From NCBI GenBank assembly GCA_963678675.1, contig OY783196.1, forward strand, positions 16,362,138 through 16,426,137: a DNA stretch of 64,000 bases, read 5' to 3'. Of the stretch, positions 21,908 through 32,998 are shown piece after piece (position 1 is the first letter of the stretch; the number at the start of each line of letters is the position of its first letter). The DNA is from Xiphydria camelus (taxonomy: Eukaryota; Arthropoda; Insecta; Hymenoptera; Xiphydriidae). The position numbers were made by a program, and so were the translations under genes. Below the pieces are notes generated by a model. That model did not search any database. It was not told the DNA's origin and worked only from the letters and a program-made list of their open reading frames with translations.

Positions 21908-22921
21908 GGGTCATTCCATACCAAATCGGACACTTTTTGGAGTAACATTTCGGATTTTGCTCAAATTTGGATATATTGTAGTCTTTGTCGATGTTTAACC
22001 GTATCTCGAAGGATTTTTCAAAATTTTGAAAATTGTTGATTTTACAGCCACTTGAATAATAACGCTGCTTTTTTTTCATTAAATTATAATTATCAAACCG
22101 GTTGTCGGCTGAGAATAATCTTTTGGATACTAAAAGTGAAAGAGTTGAAAAATCAGAGAAAAATTGCATCGATCAAAAAAAAACTTTAAAATAATTTTAT
22201 TTGCAATTGATTTAAACATATGACGTATTTTCATAGCTGGCCACTTTTTAAAAATCTGAAAAAAAGCAAGCATATACTTTGATATCTTCTCTTTAACGAC
22301 AAACAAACAAAAATAACGACACTTTAAAATTGACGACACAAAAATTAATTGAAGTTGACGCCGCGTCGGCCTCGCCGCGTCGACCCCGCCGCTAGCGTGT
22401 CGCCAAGCCAGTCGAACCCACCGACCGGTGGCTGGTGGCGGGGCCGACGTGCCAATTCCGACGCGGCGTCAACTTCAATTAATTTTTGTGTCGTCAATTT
22501 TAAAGTGTCGTTATTTTTGTTTGTTTGTCGTTAAAGAGAGGATATCAAAGTATATGCTTCCTTTTTTTCAGATTTTTAAAAAGTGGCCAGCTATGAAAAT
22601 ACGTCATTTGTTTAAATCAAGTGCAAATAAATTATTTAAAAAAATTTTTTTTTTGATCGATGCAATTTTTCTCTGGTTTTCCAACTCTTTCACTTTTAGT
22701 ACCCAAAAGATTATTCTCAGCCGACAACCGGTTTGATAATTATAATTTAATGAAAAAAAAGCAGCGTTATTTTTCAAGTGGCTGTAAAATCAACAATTTT
22801 CAAAATTTTGAAAAATCTTTCGAGATACGGTTAAACATCGACAAAGACTACAATATATCCAAATTTGAGCAAAATCCGAAATGTTACTCCAAAAAGTGTC
22901 CGATTTGGTATGGAATGACCC
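21908..22921. mobile_element. 1.0-kb palindromic element, copy 1
   Basis: Ends gggtcattccataccaaatc and its complement, flanked by AGTA (21904-21907 and 22922-22925). Both arms are about 440 bp and nearly identical. The loop is GC-rich (gacgccgcgtcgg...ccgacgcggcgtc), unlike the AT-rich arms. It interrupts copia B RT. A second copy is at 59130-60145 with a TATA duplication. The 88-residue frame repeated in each arm is shared by arm identity alone and is not counted as a gene. Confidence 0.85.
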
Positions 22922-22925
22922 AGTA

Positions 22926-24525
22926 GGAAGAGGAGTACTGACAGGTTTGGAATCATGCATATTAAATTTCTCAAGTACTGTTTTAAAATGTATGTATTTT
23001 GATCCAACGTTATTTTCCCATTACTTCTTTCAACTTTAATTCCCAAAAATAATTTAATTTCCTTTGAATCTGTCATTCGAAAATTGTTCATCAAATAATT
23101 TTTGAAATTTCTCATCGTTACATGACAAGTAGTTGCAATCACAAGATCATCCAATTATATATTCTTTGATATATCTCCTTTATCTAAAATATAAATACAT
23201 CGATCGCGGCAGATGAATTTCGGAAACCTTTTTCTGACAGAGCGTTTTCAAAGAATTGAAACCAGCATCTGGCTGCTTGCTTTAAACCGTACAAAGCTTT
23301 GTTTAATTTGCAAACTTGATTTCCATTACTTTGTACTCCTTCCGGAACTTTCATATAAATTTCCTCTTTTAAACTGCCGTTTAAAAACGCAGTTTTCACA
23401 TCCATGTGATGAACCAATAAATCATGTTGATTTGCAAAACCGATAATAAATCGAAAACTCGAGATCCTTGCAACTGGTGCAAATGTCTTGTCATAATCTA
23501 CAAGATACTTTTGACTAAATCCGCGAGCAACTATACGCGCTTTGTATTTAACGGGGTTTCCAAAAATTCATCGTTTTTAATTGTAAAAATCCACATGCAA
23601 TCAACAATATTTTTTCCGTCTGGTCTTGGTACTAAAGTCCAAGTATTATTGACCAAAAGTGAATTTAATTCATCTTTAATTGCTTGTTCCAATTTTTCTT
23701 TATTTTCGCAATTTTCTATATCTTTAAATGAACTAGGAATTTTGCATAAAATTGAATCATCATTTAAGTCAATTTCGTTATAAGAAACAGGAGATTTGTG
23801 TGTTTGATCCTCTCACTCCTCCGTGGTTCTGATTTTCGGAATGTGCCTTGTCCACTTGAAGAAAACGACCCATTGCGTACATCTGTTTCTATTACAGATT
23901 TCGTTGGCCTTCCAACCAATTTTGGAATTTTACTGGAACTTTCATCCGTTTCCGGATTTGACATATCTGATTTATCATTATCAGATTTTTCTTTTACCAA
24001 ATTGTCTGATTCATCTGATTTATCAATAACATCAGGTTTATTACTTCCTATTTGATTTGACTCGTCTTTAAACTTATTTACATTAACTTCTTCGTGGGAA
24101 TTCTCAATACTATTCCCTTCGAGTCTTATTACCGGTCTGGAATTTAAATAATTTATTTCGTCAACAATTACGTCCCTTACAATTACCAATTTTTCTTTTT
24201 CTGCGTTCCATACTCTATAACCGTTCTTTTCATATCCGACTATACACCTTTCCATGATTTTTCGTCAAATTTAGTTTTTCTAATTTTATCGTGCACATAG
24301 ACAGTACTTCCAAAAATTCTTAAATACTTCAACTGTGGCTTTTTACCATGCCACATTTCAAATGGTGTTTTATCATGTTTTAATGCTTTAGAATCGGAGT
24401 TATATTAATTAAGAATGTAGCCGTTAAAACAGCTTTACCCCAAAATACTTTTTCAAGTTGAGCACCGTTTACCATTGTACGGGCTTTTTCTGTCACCGTT
24501 CTAATCATGCGTTCCGAGACGCCGT
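22926..24525 (-). pseudogene. Copia B integrase C-terminus and reverse transcriptase
   Basis: On the minus strand this reads integrase C-terminal DNA (NGVSERMIRTVTEKART, LRIFGSTVYVHDKIRK-like), a linker rich in SDKSD, then RT with the DVKTAFLNGSLKEEIYM motif and LNKALYGLKQAARCW. The catalytic YxDD is degraded: the preserved frame reads MDDLVIAT. At least four frameshifts or stops separate the pieces. The element cannot make RT. Confidence 0.85.
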
Positions 24526-24529
24526 TTAA

Positions 24530-25280
24530 GGTAATTAGACCGCTATAGCAGTTTTCCAGAATTTTTTTTTTAATTTTGTAAGATTGTAGATTATAAAAAA
24601 ACTGATAACTTTTTCTTATGAATGAAATCATTCTGACGTTTAGAAATAGAGATATTCGATTGTGAAATTTATCTATTTCTCCGTTGAAATCAACGAGAAT
24701 TGCGGTCTTCCTTACGTTTTTATGCAACCATGCGAGAACTATTCCGACAATGTTTTTGAAAAAATTCCAAATTGTAGAGCAAAATTTGACGACACTTTTA
24801 AGCTTTTACACGGCAATTTCTGACGTCTAGTTTTTGAAGAAAATTCGAAAGTATGAAATTCTAATCGTTCAGTGGTGGGGGCGATTTGGCGACTACAACG
24901 TGGCAACATAGCACCTGATCCGTAATGAACATAGCACAGCTTATGGTAAGCTGTGCCCGTAGCATCGGTATTATTGTACTCGCGCGTTGTTGCCACGATG
25001 TAACTATCTCGCACTGTGTATTAGTGTGCAAGTATCGGGATATACTGTATGTTAGTATGGGGAAGTAGGGCCGTATAAAAATGTCCTCTCGTGGAGACAC
25101 GAAGAAAAAATAATTTGACTTCTTTGGCATCTTGAATTTCATATTTGCGCTTTATTACTTATAAATTAAACTGATTTCTATCTTTTTCGAGATTTTTTTT
25201 TATTATTGAGTCAATGACAAAAATTCACTTTTGCCCCCCTTGGCCCCATACTTCTTGGTGGGTATAGCGGTCTTACTACC
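24530..25280. mobile_element. TTAA-flanked non-autonomous element
   Basis: A 751-bp insertion in the copia B integrase with ends ggtaattagaccgctata and the complement of ggtagtaagaccgctata, flanked by TTAA (24526-24529 and 25281-25284). TTAA duplications are made by piggyBac and Kolobok elements. The terminus does not start with the CCC typical of piggyBac, so the family is open. No transposase is seen. Confidence 0.75.
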
Positions 25281-25284
25281 TTAA

Positions 25285-26270
25285 CTGCGGTGTTCTCGGG
25301 ATCGTCAAGTGGTAGCTTATACCATTTTGTACACAATAGTCTTTCATCTCAGTGGACAAGTATTCTCTTCCATTATCCGAATATAAATTTACCATTTTCA
25401 AATTAAAGTGAGCTTCGCTTTTTGCGACAAAGTCTTGAAAAACAGAAAATACGTTTGATTTATAAGTAATTAAATATGTCACATAATATGTGTATATTCA
25501 TCAATAAAAATTACGAAATAATTTGTATTGTTAAACGTTGAGGGAGTGATCGGACCACACACGTCTGTATGTACGTTAAACAGTGGCCTTTTTACATAAT
25601 TCTTTTTTTTAGCTTTCTGAAAAGGTAATCGAGCTTGTTTGCCTTTTATACATGCTTCACATAATTTTTCATTTGGCATTACATTACCAATTTGCTCAAT
25701 ATCGTTAACCATTTCTTTATTTTTCAATTTTAAGAATTTATCTTTACCGATGTGACCTAATCTTTGATGCCACAAATCATAATGATTTTTAACGACATTG
25801 TAGACTCTACTATTTTCATTCAATTTCATTTTATCTACGACAAAGTCAATTATTACCATATTCTTTACAGGCTTACCCGTCACGATCACGTTACCGTTTT
25901 TGTAAATCTCAACTCCTCCATTCTTATTGAAAAGAATCTCCATACCAGCTTCTTGTAGTTTGGGTACAAACAGCAAAGACTGTGGGAGCTCTAGACTGTA
26001 GAGGACGTCGTCAAGTGTACCTTTGACTCCCAGGTTACTCGTCACGTTGATTGTTCCTCTCTTTGTTGCGATGATGAACATTCCTTCTTTTGCCACGGAT
26101 AGCCTCTGTGGTGGATTCAGTTCAGCAAAAGTTGTGAACAAACTGTCATCGTTGATAAGATGATGCGACGCAGCAGAATCAATGAAGAAAGTCAATTTGT
26201 CTCCTTTTTCAAATTGATGATCGCCCGCCATAAATGCAAAACCTGACGTATTTGAGTACGATGCCATCGG
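25285..26270 (-). pseudogene. Copia B protease and integrase
   Basis: The frame at 25479-26267 encodes FAFMAGDH, the protease segment FFIDSAASHHL (the usual Gly of the DSG triad is replaced by Ala), the integrase HQRLGHIGKDKF zinc motif with C..C, and the core start HTDVCGP. A frameshift near 25480 leads into the second part with SDNGREYLS. The Ser-Ala change alone would be expected to harm the protease. Confidence 0.85.
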
Positions 26271-26349
26271 TTGTGTATTAACCGCTTGAGCGGTGTGAAC
26301 AGTTTTATTTTAGTCGGCAAAGTGGTCCTTGCTCCGTTTCTAGTAAAAA

Positions 26350-27090
26350 CAATTTTTAATCACATGATTTGTTCGTCCACAATGGTGGCATTTCATTTTG
26401 TTCGAGCCTTTATGGGATTTCTACTGATTTTTATTTTTACCCCTTTTCTGATGTGTAAATTTGGAGTTTTGAAAATGACCCCTCTTATTTGTCGGCGGTG
26501 CACTTTCATGAGCAACTTGAAGTACTTTAGCGCTCGTGTCACTACTCTCGTTCTTCAATTTCACTTCTCGATCGAGCAATCGTATTTTAACAAATGGTAA
26601 CGTTAGATTGTCTTCTGATAATGTTTCTATGGCAGTTATGACACCATCATAGGATGACGGAAGTGTCATGAGCAAAAGTGTGACTTTGTGACCTTCACTT
26701 ACATTTTCACCGGCAGCAATTAGTTCACACAATAAATTATCGAATACCGAAAAATGTTTGATTAATTTCGTATCGCTTTGTAATTTCAACGCGAATATTT
26801 TTTTTCGAACTGCAATCTGTGTTGCCAAGCTTTTTCGTTCGTAGACTTTGTCTAAATTTGCAATCAAATCTTTTGCTGTACCGTTGGGGGTGGCAAAGTT
26901 GAGAAAACTGTCACTCAAATACTCAACAATTACACTTTGTGCTGTCTCTTCAGCTTTCTTCCACTCGTCAGTCACTGTAGTTGGAGTTTCTTCATCGAGA
27001 ACTTGAAGTGCTCCTAATTCACTTAATAATCGACGAATCCTAAGTTTCCAAGAGCAATACTTTTCGCCATCGAAAGGCTTAATGTTCCTC
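26350..27090 (-). pseudogene. Copia B gag
   Basis: The minus strand reads IKPFDGEKYCSWKLRIRR at about 27030-27090 with no ATG preserved, then a full UBN2-type gag with FATPNGTAKDLIANLDKVY, KIFALKLQSDTKLIKHF and LTLPFVKIRLLDREVK. A CCHC knuckle (CHHCGRTNHVIKNC) lies at about 26350-26391, in another frame after a break near 26421. The region shows what copia A has lost. Confidence 0.85.
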
Positions 27091-27199
27091 TTAAATTAAA
27101 TTAAACTCACTACTATTCACTAAAAAACCTTAAAGTGTCTTAGCACGTTTAAAAATCACATAATTAAGAATATCGCTACGCAGTTTATTCACGATATCA

Positions 27200-27213
27200 C
27201 TGGGCCCATAACC
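27200..27213 (-). promoter_or_regulatory. Copia B primer binding site
   Basis: ctgggcccataacc, the same initiator-tRNA-Met anticodon-arm match as in copia A, directly next to the 5' LTR. Confidence 0.8.
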
Positions 27214-27582
27214 TGTTGGGATATGGGAGAGCGACTAAACGTAGACACTTTTTAATAAAACTTTAATATTTTATTGTTCGAGGAAAGATCGCACGAGAAA
27301 AGACGTCTGCATTCAGATAGACTCTAGAAGAGACTGAGGGCTAGTTTTGATGGCCTAACGAACCAAGTCACCAAGCGACAAAGAGCATATAAGGGACCCT
27401 CGTTCTCACGACCTATGGTTTCACAGTTTATGTTTACGTAGATAAAACTCTGCATCTTGGGAACTCTCAGTTCTCCCCTTATGCTTCACGAGTTATATAT
27501 ACGTAAACTAACTCTGCCGCTTGGGATATATATGGATTCGTTTTTGACCATACTTTATTATCGAGGATAATAAAATCCAACA
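27214..27582 (-). repeat. Copia B 5' LTR
   Basis: 369 bp with TGTTGG...CCAACA ends in element sense. It differs at about 7 of 193 shared positions from the partial 3' LTR. Confidence 0.9.
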
Positions 27583-27586
27583 AACT

Positions 27587-27945
27587 TCAATTTTGATAGA
27601 AAGGCACGTTAAACGTGGCAACAACGCTTGCATGTAGTTCAGTGCAGGAGGTACTATTCAAGAAACCCCGAGTAAAAATTCTTATGACAGGGGCGTAAGA
27701 ATACCTAGCCGAAGATGAATTTAAGGTTATGGACGCATCGGAGTCGCAGGTTACGTCGTATGCATCATTTTCAATGTTTTCTTCTCTTTCATTGTGCACC
27801 ATTGGCGGGTCTTTCAGTTTTGTTTTCTTCTTCGATCTTTATGACAGCGCAATCCGGCTTTCGTACACTTTTCTTGTCACGAGTTTTCCTTTCCATTGAT
27901 ATCTCGACATTTTTAAAGACATTTTGGTTCAAATATGGATGCTGC
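27587..27945 (-). pseudogene. Unrecognised coding-like fragment
   Basis: Two minus-strand frames meet with a one-base shift near 27790. The upstream one has a Lys/Glu-rich run (VEISMERKTRDKKSVRK, then DCAVIKIEEEN), the downstream one an acidic, Ser-rich tail (NDAYDVTCDSDASITL). The low-complexity charged style resembles the tail of an insect DNA-binding or transposase protein, but no domain can be named. A CTGCAG acceptor-like site lies near 27945. It may be chance. Confidence 0.25.
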
Positions 27946-27946
27946 A

Positions 27947-28102
27947 GGGGGGCCTTTCTCGAGTCACTCGCAAAGTTACGTATACGCATCTTAGCGAATA
28001 GACCAATCAGGATCAAGTATTCCGTTGTGGTAGGGGTCCTGATTGGTCTATTCGCTAAGATGCGTATACGTAACTTTGCGAGTGACTCGAGAAAGGGGGC
28101 CC
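27947..28102. mobile_element. 156-bp hairpin
   Basis: A near-perfect palindrome, ggcctttctcgagtcactcg and its complement, centred near 28024. About 30 bp of its interior (gaccaatcaggatcaagtat region) also occurs near 19745-19775, next to the iterated cgtaag repeats. Confidence 0.8.
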
Positions 28103-28408
28103 AGGGCTGGCAACTGTGAGGCACGTAAATACAAACTTAGCGTTGTTGCCACATTTCGCGCATTGATTGGGCGCAGCTAATCAATTTGATTGAAAAGTTA
28201 TTGCTTATCACTTTCTCTTTTTAATTATATAAATAAATGTTAAATACATAATGCTTCATTCTTACTATGACGCGAAGAGCCTAGTATGAATATACTATTT
28301 CTAAATTTTTATTTTTTATAGTTGCATCTATTTGTACAGAGTTAGATATAAAAGTTTTTCTCAAGAAATGGAATATTGTCAAATTAGCTTAAATACATTT
28401 TAAAAATA

Positions 28409-28783
28409 CCGTATGTATCATGCCAAATTAAACAAGCAGATATACCGACATTGCCGAAACTTTACCGACGGTCAAGAATTTTATAGTTAGAGTTGGCTTG
28501 AGAAGAGTGCGCTGTGTGTGCTGCGTGAGAGCGAAAAGTGTCAAACGTCTGATTTCCCGATAGCTGTTAATTCAAGAGATCGAAGTGTTTCGTGTATTAT
28601 TCAATACTTCGATTTTCCGAATTGACAGCTATCGGGAAATCAGACGTTTGACACTTTTCGTTCTCACGCAGCACACACAGCGCACTCTTCTCAAGCCAAC
28701 TCTAACTATAAAATTCTTGACCGTCGGTAAAGCTTCGGCAATGTCGGTATATCTGCTTGTTTAATTTGGCATGATACATACGG
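28409..28783. mobile_element. Hairpin MITE, ccgtatgt family, copy 2
   Basis: A 375-bp, almost perfect palindrome flanked by TA, with ends ccgtatgtatcatgccaaat and its complement. Its centre contains a version of the ctgtcaattcgggagatc motif that also forms the end region of the large foldback at 43125-49035, so the two families share ancestry. Confidence 0.85.
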
Positions 28784-29226
28784 TAGTAAAAAAAAGCACT
28801 CGACAGGTATAATGACATTCATTATATCATTTAGACGCTTTGGCCATGTTTTCACGGAAATCAAATCGAAATTGACATATTCTGATTCAACAAACTTCTG
28901 GCTCAGACTATATAGGTGATACATCCTTAACTGACGTGACATCAGCCAGAGACACCCAGGCTGCGTTGCCAGATCTTCGCTTCTTTCAACGGCGCTAGTA
29001 TGAGTGTATACATATAGGACGCAGTGCTACCACCCTAGTGTTAAGCCGCGTCCCCACTATGCCGAAACATGCCAAGTGGCAATGCCAAATGGCAATGCCA
29101 AGTGGCAAAGTCATTTGGCCTTGCCACCCGCAATTCACTGCGTCCACATTGGAAATGGCATTCAGTCGCAATATATATCGATGGCGAACTGCTTCTTGCT
29201 CCTGCAGCTGTAATAATAGTTGATAA

Positions 29227-29825
29227 CACAGGTTTAAAAAAAAATGTCCGGACTATTTGACCGGACCATGGTATTCCGAGGTATTTTTGCATCCTGAATC
29301 CGATCCCGAGGTCATCTGAGCCCCATCACGTCAGGAAAACGAGATTTCAAGGTCATTTAGAGGTTAAAATGACCATTTTTTGGAACTGGACCCGGGACAA
29401 TTTCTCAAGCGACCTGTTGAGTTGGAGGGTAGCTGTTTAGGTCTTGAATACCTTCCAAACATTGGAATGGAGTCCTAAATCTCGACCGGGACTATCACAG
29501 AACCACCCCAGTGGATAAAATGTTGCCATGATCGTTGTATCTCGCGGATTACGATCTCCCTATCAAGGCATCCAATTCCGGCGATCCGTTCACTGTGACA
29601 TATTGACAGTGGATCCAGCACTGACCCTAATGGCCTTAGAACCTTGGAATCATGCTCTGGGTGCTGCTCAGGGCAGTCCCATTTCCTTATTTATTTATTT
29701 CGAAATCTCGTTTTTCTGACGTGATGTGGCTCAGATGACCTCGGGATCGGATTCAGGACGCAAAAATACCTCGGAATACTATGGTCCGGTCAAATAGTCC
29801 GGACTTTTTTTTTTGTAAACCTGTG
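29227..29825. mobile_element. TIR element with TAA target site
   Basis: 599 bp. Ends cacaggttt and aaacctgtg lead into arms of about 110 bp that share gtccggactatttgaccgga and cctcgggatcggattcagga (right-arm orientation), flanked by TAA (29224-29226 and 29826-29828). TWA flanks suggest PIF/Harbinger affinity. No ORF. Confidence 0.75.
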
Positions 29826-30031
29826 TAATCTAGCGAGTCATGAACCACGGGATCGACGATTTTGGATACGTCCGAGCCGTGGTAGAGGTAGAGCTCGATA
29901 TGGAGGAAGTAAATTCATGAAAGATTTAATTTTGGACGATGTGGACGAGTTAAATCTCGAATACAGATGTGGAGGTGGTTTCCGGAACTTCATTAAATAT
30001 CACTATATGTGGAATAGTAAGTCAGTTTTGT

Positions 30032-30155
30032 AAAAGGGAGAAATGACGGATTAAATAGACGATCGTTTCGGGTGAACGATATTGTTCGGGCGCCGTGCGA
30101 TCAATGCTAGGTCTCCTGATCGGTTATCTATTGAATTCGTCATTCTCCTCTTCAC
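30032..30155. repeat. Short inverted repeat
   Basis: gggagaaatgacg...aatagac at left and a partial complement (tctattgaattcgtcattct) at right. Half copies of the same terminus occur near 3735-3770 and 34222-34250. Confidence 0.45.
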
Positions 30156-30166
30156 AAGCTGACCCG

Positions 30167-30262
30167 CGAGTCGAAATTTTAGTCATCAAACGGTCGTCGG
30201 AGTCGTCGATCGCGTCGTTCTGACCACCCGCATTCCATTGTTTGGGGAGTCGTCAAACAAGC
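30167..30262 (+). repeat. Inverted repeat arm A (partner at 33868-33966)
   Basis: gcgagtcgaaattttagtca through the gtcgtcaaac end is the reverse complement of 33868-33966. A diverged third copy lies directly downstream at about 30272-30345. Confidence 0.7.
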
Positions 30263-30691
30263 TTACCCGAGTCGAAATTTCAGTCTTCAAACGGTCATCG
30301 GAGTCGTCGATCGCGCCGGTCATTCCATTGTGTTTCCAAACACAATAGGAAACCGACGTCGATCGCATCATAAGGGTAATCGTTTAGGCGTTCTAGTACT
30401 GAATCCCCACTCCAGCCAAAAAGGGTAACGTTGAAATTCCGAGAACCGCTTATGCTAGTATCGAAGGAGTAACTAGTACTGAATCCCCACTCCAGCCGAA
30501 ATAAGACATACAATTTTCCAACGGCACACTCGTGGACTTAGAATATTTCTAACAGCTCAATCGTGGACTTAGAAAATTTTTTCCGCTTGACTGCATGCCG
30601 CTGCGCATGCGTCCCAGGCGGTTCGCGCATAGACGCTGTGCACTCTAGTGGCAAGGGTAAGCATTAAAAACGTTACATTTTCTACACGGTA

Positions 30692-30898
30692 CACCCGGGG
30701 ACACGGTATCTGTCGCTGGTGACTTTTTTTAAACGTTATTTTTAAACGTACTAACCAATGAATAATTAATTCTCATGCGCTCATTAGCTACGGTGGCGTC
30801 TACTCTCGGAAAGCATGAGGATTATTAATTATTGGTTAGTACGTTTAAAAATAACGTTTAAAAAAAGTCACCAGCGATAGATACCGTGTCCCCGGGTG
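30692..30898. mobile_element. 207-bp hairpin MITE, cacccgggg ends
   Basis: Ends cacccggggacacggtatct and its near complement, flanked by TA. The arms share ggttagtacgtttaaaaata (right-arm orientation). A degraded relative lies at about 33542-33690 next to a TA microsatellite. Confidence 0.85.
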
Positions 30899-31199
30899 TA
30901 CATAGGGAAAGTTAATATTTTGTGAGAATTAGTAACAAATCCTATAAAAGAAATATTGTTTTTCATTATGCCGAAGTCGAGACAATCGTATTGCATAGTG
31001 GGGTGGAAAAATCGCCCTGAAAAAGAAGAAGTATATGGCATACTTTCAAATCTACTTTATATTTTGATTCAAGATTTGGTCAAGAACAAAGATGCGTCAT
31101 TTTTGATTCGTGAGCGTGGGGCTCGGGAAACCGTTAGCAACGGTACCTTCGCCCTTTGGACACAGACTCGGCCAGCTCCAGCGTAATTGGCTGTTCCAC

Positions 31200-31550
31200 C
31201 GACCCTCCTCTAATTAGCCAATGAGGGTGCATAGCGTTACCCACGCTATCCCCTCCGTCGACCAAATGTCGCCACGTTCCGAACTTATTCAGTTATATAT
31301 ATAAAAGAAGCCGAGGGGCTCGCGTCGTCTTTTCTTAGCTTGTCTTGTGATTATCAACTATCAACGTGTCTTGTATCTCATCAACTTGAATATATTTATA
31401 TCAGTTTTATAGTGAGTGCAGTGTCTAGTTTATTCCAACTTGATCTTTCGTTACACGTTTCCGTACCTTTGAAGCAGAGTTGTTTAGCGCTCCACAGGCA
31501 CGAACCCGCCATTTACGGCCGACCTGGACCGAAAAAGTAAGTAGAATCAT
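31200..31550 (+). promoter_or_regulatory. Possible promoter and 5' leader
   Basis: Two CCAAT-type boxes in opposite orientation (attggc near 31187 and agccaatgag near 31216) precede a good TATA box (tatatataaaag near 31297). A gt consensus donor (gtaagtag) follows at about 31539. The order suits an RNA polymerase II promoter with a spliced leader, or an LTR whose partner I could not find. No coding exon is identified, and the MITE at 31816 interrupts the downstream DNA. Confidence 0.3.
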
Positions 31551-31815
31551 TTTTACGTATATTGATATTATTTTTATAAATATTCTGGTACATATTGCAC
31601 TATCATGTACGTTGTGCCCCGATAATATAACCTTAAAATTATTTGACGCTTTCTTGAATAGACCTTTTCATTCTGAGCGGAAGTAACTAGCGCGCCTCAT
31701 GTGTGATTAAAAAGCCTAGCGCTAACTTTAACAGTTTCGGACAGTTTTTTATTCGTGATATATTCCTACAGTCTCAAACTAGTGCAGTTAATCTAGACAT
31801 TGCATATATGGTGTA

Positions 31816-32090
31816 CAGTATGTCCGCGATCAAACAGACCATACCAAATTGCGAGTTTTGCATGAGCACCCCTGTGGGTCTCCTCGTCCAATAGAATCAC
31901 CGGAGAAGCGTGAATGCGCATGCGTAGTCATCCGAAACCGATGTGAACTTTCTGACGACGCCAACACCTACGGATGACTACGCATGCTCATTCACGCTTC
32001 TCCGGTGATTCTATTGGACGAGGAGACCCACGGGGGTGCTCATGCAAAACTCGCAATTTTGCTATGGTCTGTTTGATCGCGGACATACGG
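31816..32090. mobile_element. Hairpin MITE, ccgtatgtcc family, copy 3
   Basis: A 275-bp palindrome with ends cagtatgtccgcgatcaaac and the complement of ccgtatgtccgcgatcaaac, flanked by TA. Its arms are near-identical except for a short gap on the right side. Confidence 0.85.
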
Positions 32091-32375
32091 TACAAGGAGT
32101 TGGACTTCAGGGCATGAAAAGTACACCAATCGATAGCTGGAGGTTCCAATATTAACATATCAAAATGTATCATTTGTCAATTCCCGGGAAAATTTATAAT
32201 TAATTAAAAACTATCGAAGTTCTGGCCTTAAGCCACTTTAATCATTCATTTCTCTTATATTATTTACTCAATCAAACAAATGCAGCTACCAATTTGTAGC
32301 GGAAAAAGTTTACTATAAAATTGATGCGAGAACCGACATGACAAAATGCACGGTTAATTTATAATATTTTTTTAA

Positions 32376-32656
32376 CCCTCCGTTGGTGCGGTGGGGTGTG
32401 GTACACCCCAACTAAATGTAATTTTGCACCCACGGCCGAAGCGAGACGTTAAAATGTTTGTTATTTTTTTAGTTAGTTAAGCTAATCGAGCAAGATTTTG
32501 AATAAAACATTTAAATCTGTATTATTCCAACTTAATAAAGTAATTTATAATAACTTTTTCGTTTTTTTTTAATATTTAAATATGAATTATTGAATGGGGT
32601 TTCACAAACCCCACCGCACTACTCACGTTACATTTAGCCACCGCACCAACGGATGG
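32376..32656. mobile_element. piggyBac-like MITE
   Basis: 281 bp with ends ccctccgttggtgcggtggg and ccaccgcaccaacggatgg, flanked by TTAA (32372-32375 and 32657-32660). TTAA plus CCCT termini is the piggyBac pattern. Inner direct and inverted copies of the caccgca motif are present. No ORF. Confidence 0.85.
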
Positions 32657-32689
32657 TTAATGTAATTTCTGAGCATTTTTCGCCAAGCA

Positions 32690-32998
32690 ATCAGCTGTTC
32701 CCATGGCAACCACGACGGCGACGACGAGGAGAGCGACAATGAGGACGAGGACGACGGCGACGAGGATGGCGACTGCGAGGATGAGGACAACGGCGACAAC
32801 GAGGACGAGGATGACGGCGACTACGAGGATGGCGACGGCGACGACGAGGACGGTGACTACGAGAATGGCGACGGCGACGACGACGACGCAACGTATTGAA
32901 CGGAGAGGAGAGTAACGACGTGATGCTGCTGCAAAAGCTTGGGGGAGCGCCGCGACAGGGGTTGACAAGCGAAGCAAGTAGGGGGCGGAGCCCCCTAG
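32690..32998 (+). mobile_element. Helitron-like 3' end with GAC/GAG triplet repeat
   Basis: About 200 bp (32705-32893) is a degenerate triplet repeat of gacggcgacgag words. It is followed by a unique stretch and a strong terminal hairpin, gggggc-gga-gccccc (32981-32995), that runs into CTAG. A hairpin just before CTRR is the Helitron 3' signature, although here it abuts the CTAG instead of lying about 10 bp upstream. The 5' end was not located. Confidence 0.55.

Larger units (their letters stand above)
12853..27582 (-). mobile_element. Copia B: old Ty1/copia element split by nested insertions
   Basis: A minus-strand Ty1/copia retrotransposon. The 5' LTR is 27214-27582. The 3' LTR survives only as 12853-13045, cut where the GTTGC repeat begins. 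Native sequence is about 12853-13516, 21387-21907, 22922-24529 and 25281-27582. The insertions are a DNA transposon (13517-21386), a foldback (21908-22921) and a TTAA element (24530-25280). Coding order gag, protease, integrase, RT, RNase H is readable but frames are broken. The shared LTR parts differ at about 7 of 193 positions, so it is old relative to copia A. Confidence 0.85.

Noticed and set aside
22660..22926. 88-codon frame present in four palindrome arms (also 21888, 59125 and 59884)
   Set aside because: Explained by arm identity. No domain, and the frame runs to the element edge.
27715..28119. 134-codon plus-strand frame
   Set aside because: It crosses the 156-bp hairpin and is the mirror of the minus-strand coding-like fragment.
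30968..31186. MPKSRQSYCIVGWKNRPEK, which recalls the start of a THAP domain
   Set aside because: Only one of the needed Cys residues is present and no second half follows. Too weak to call.
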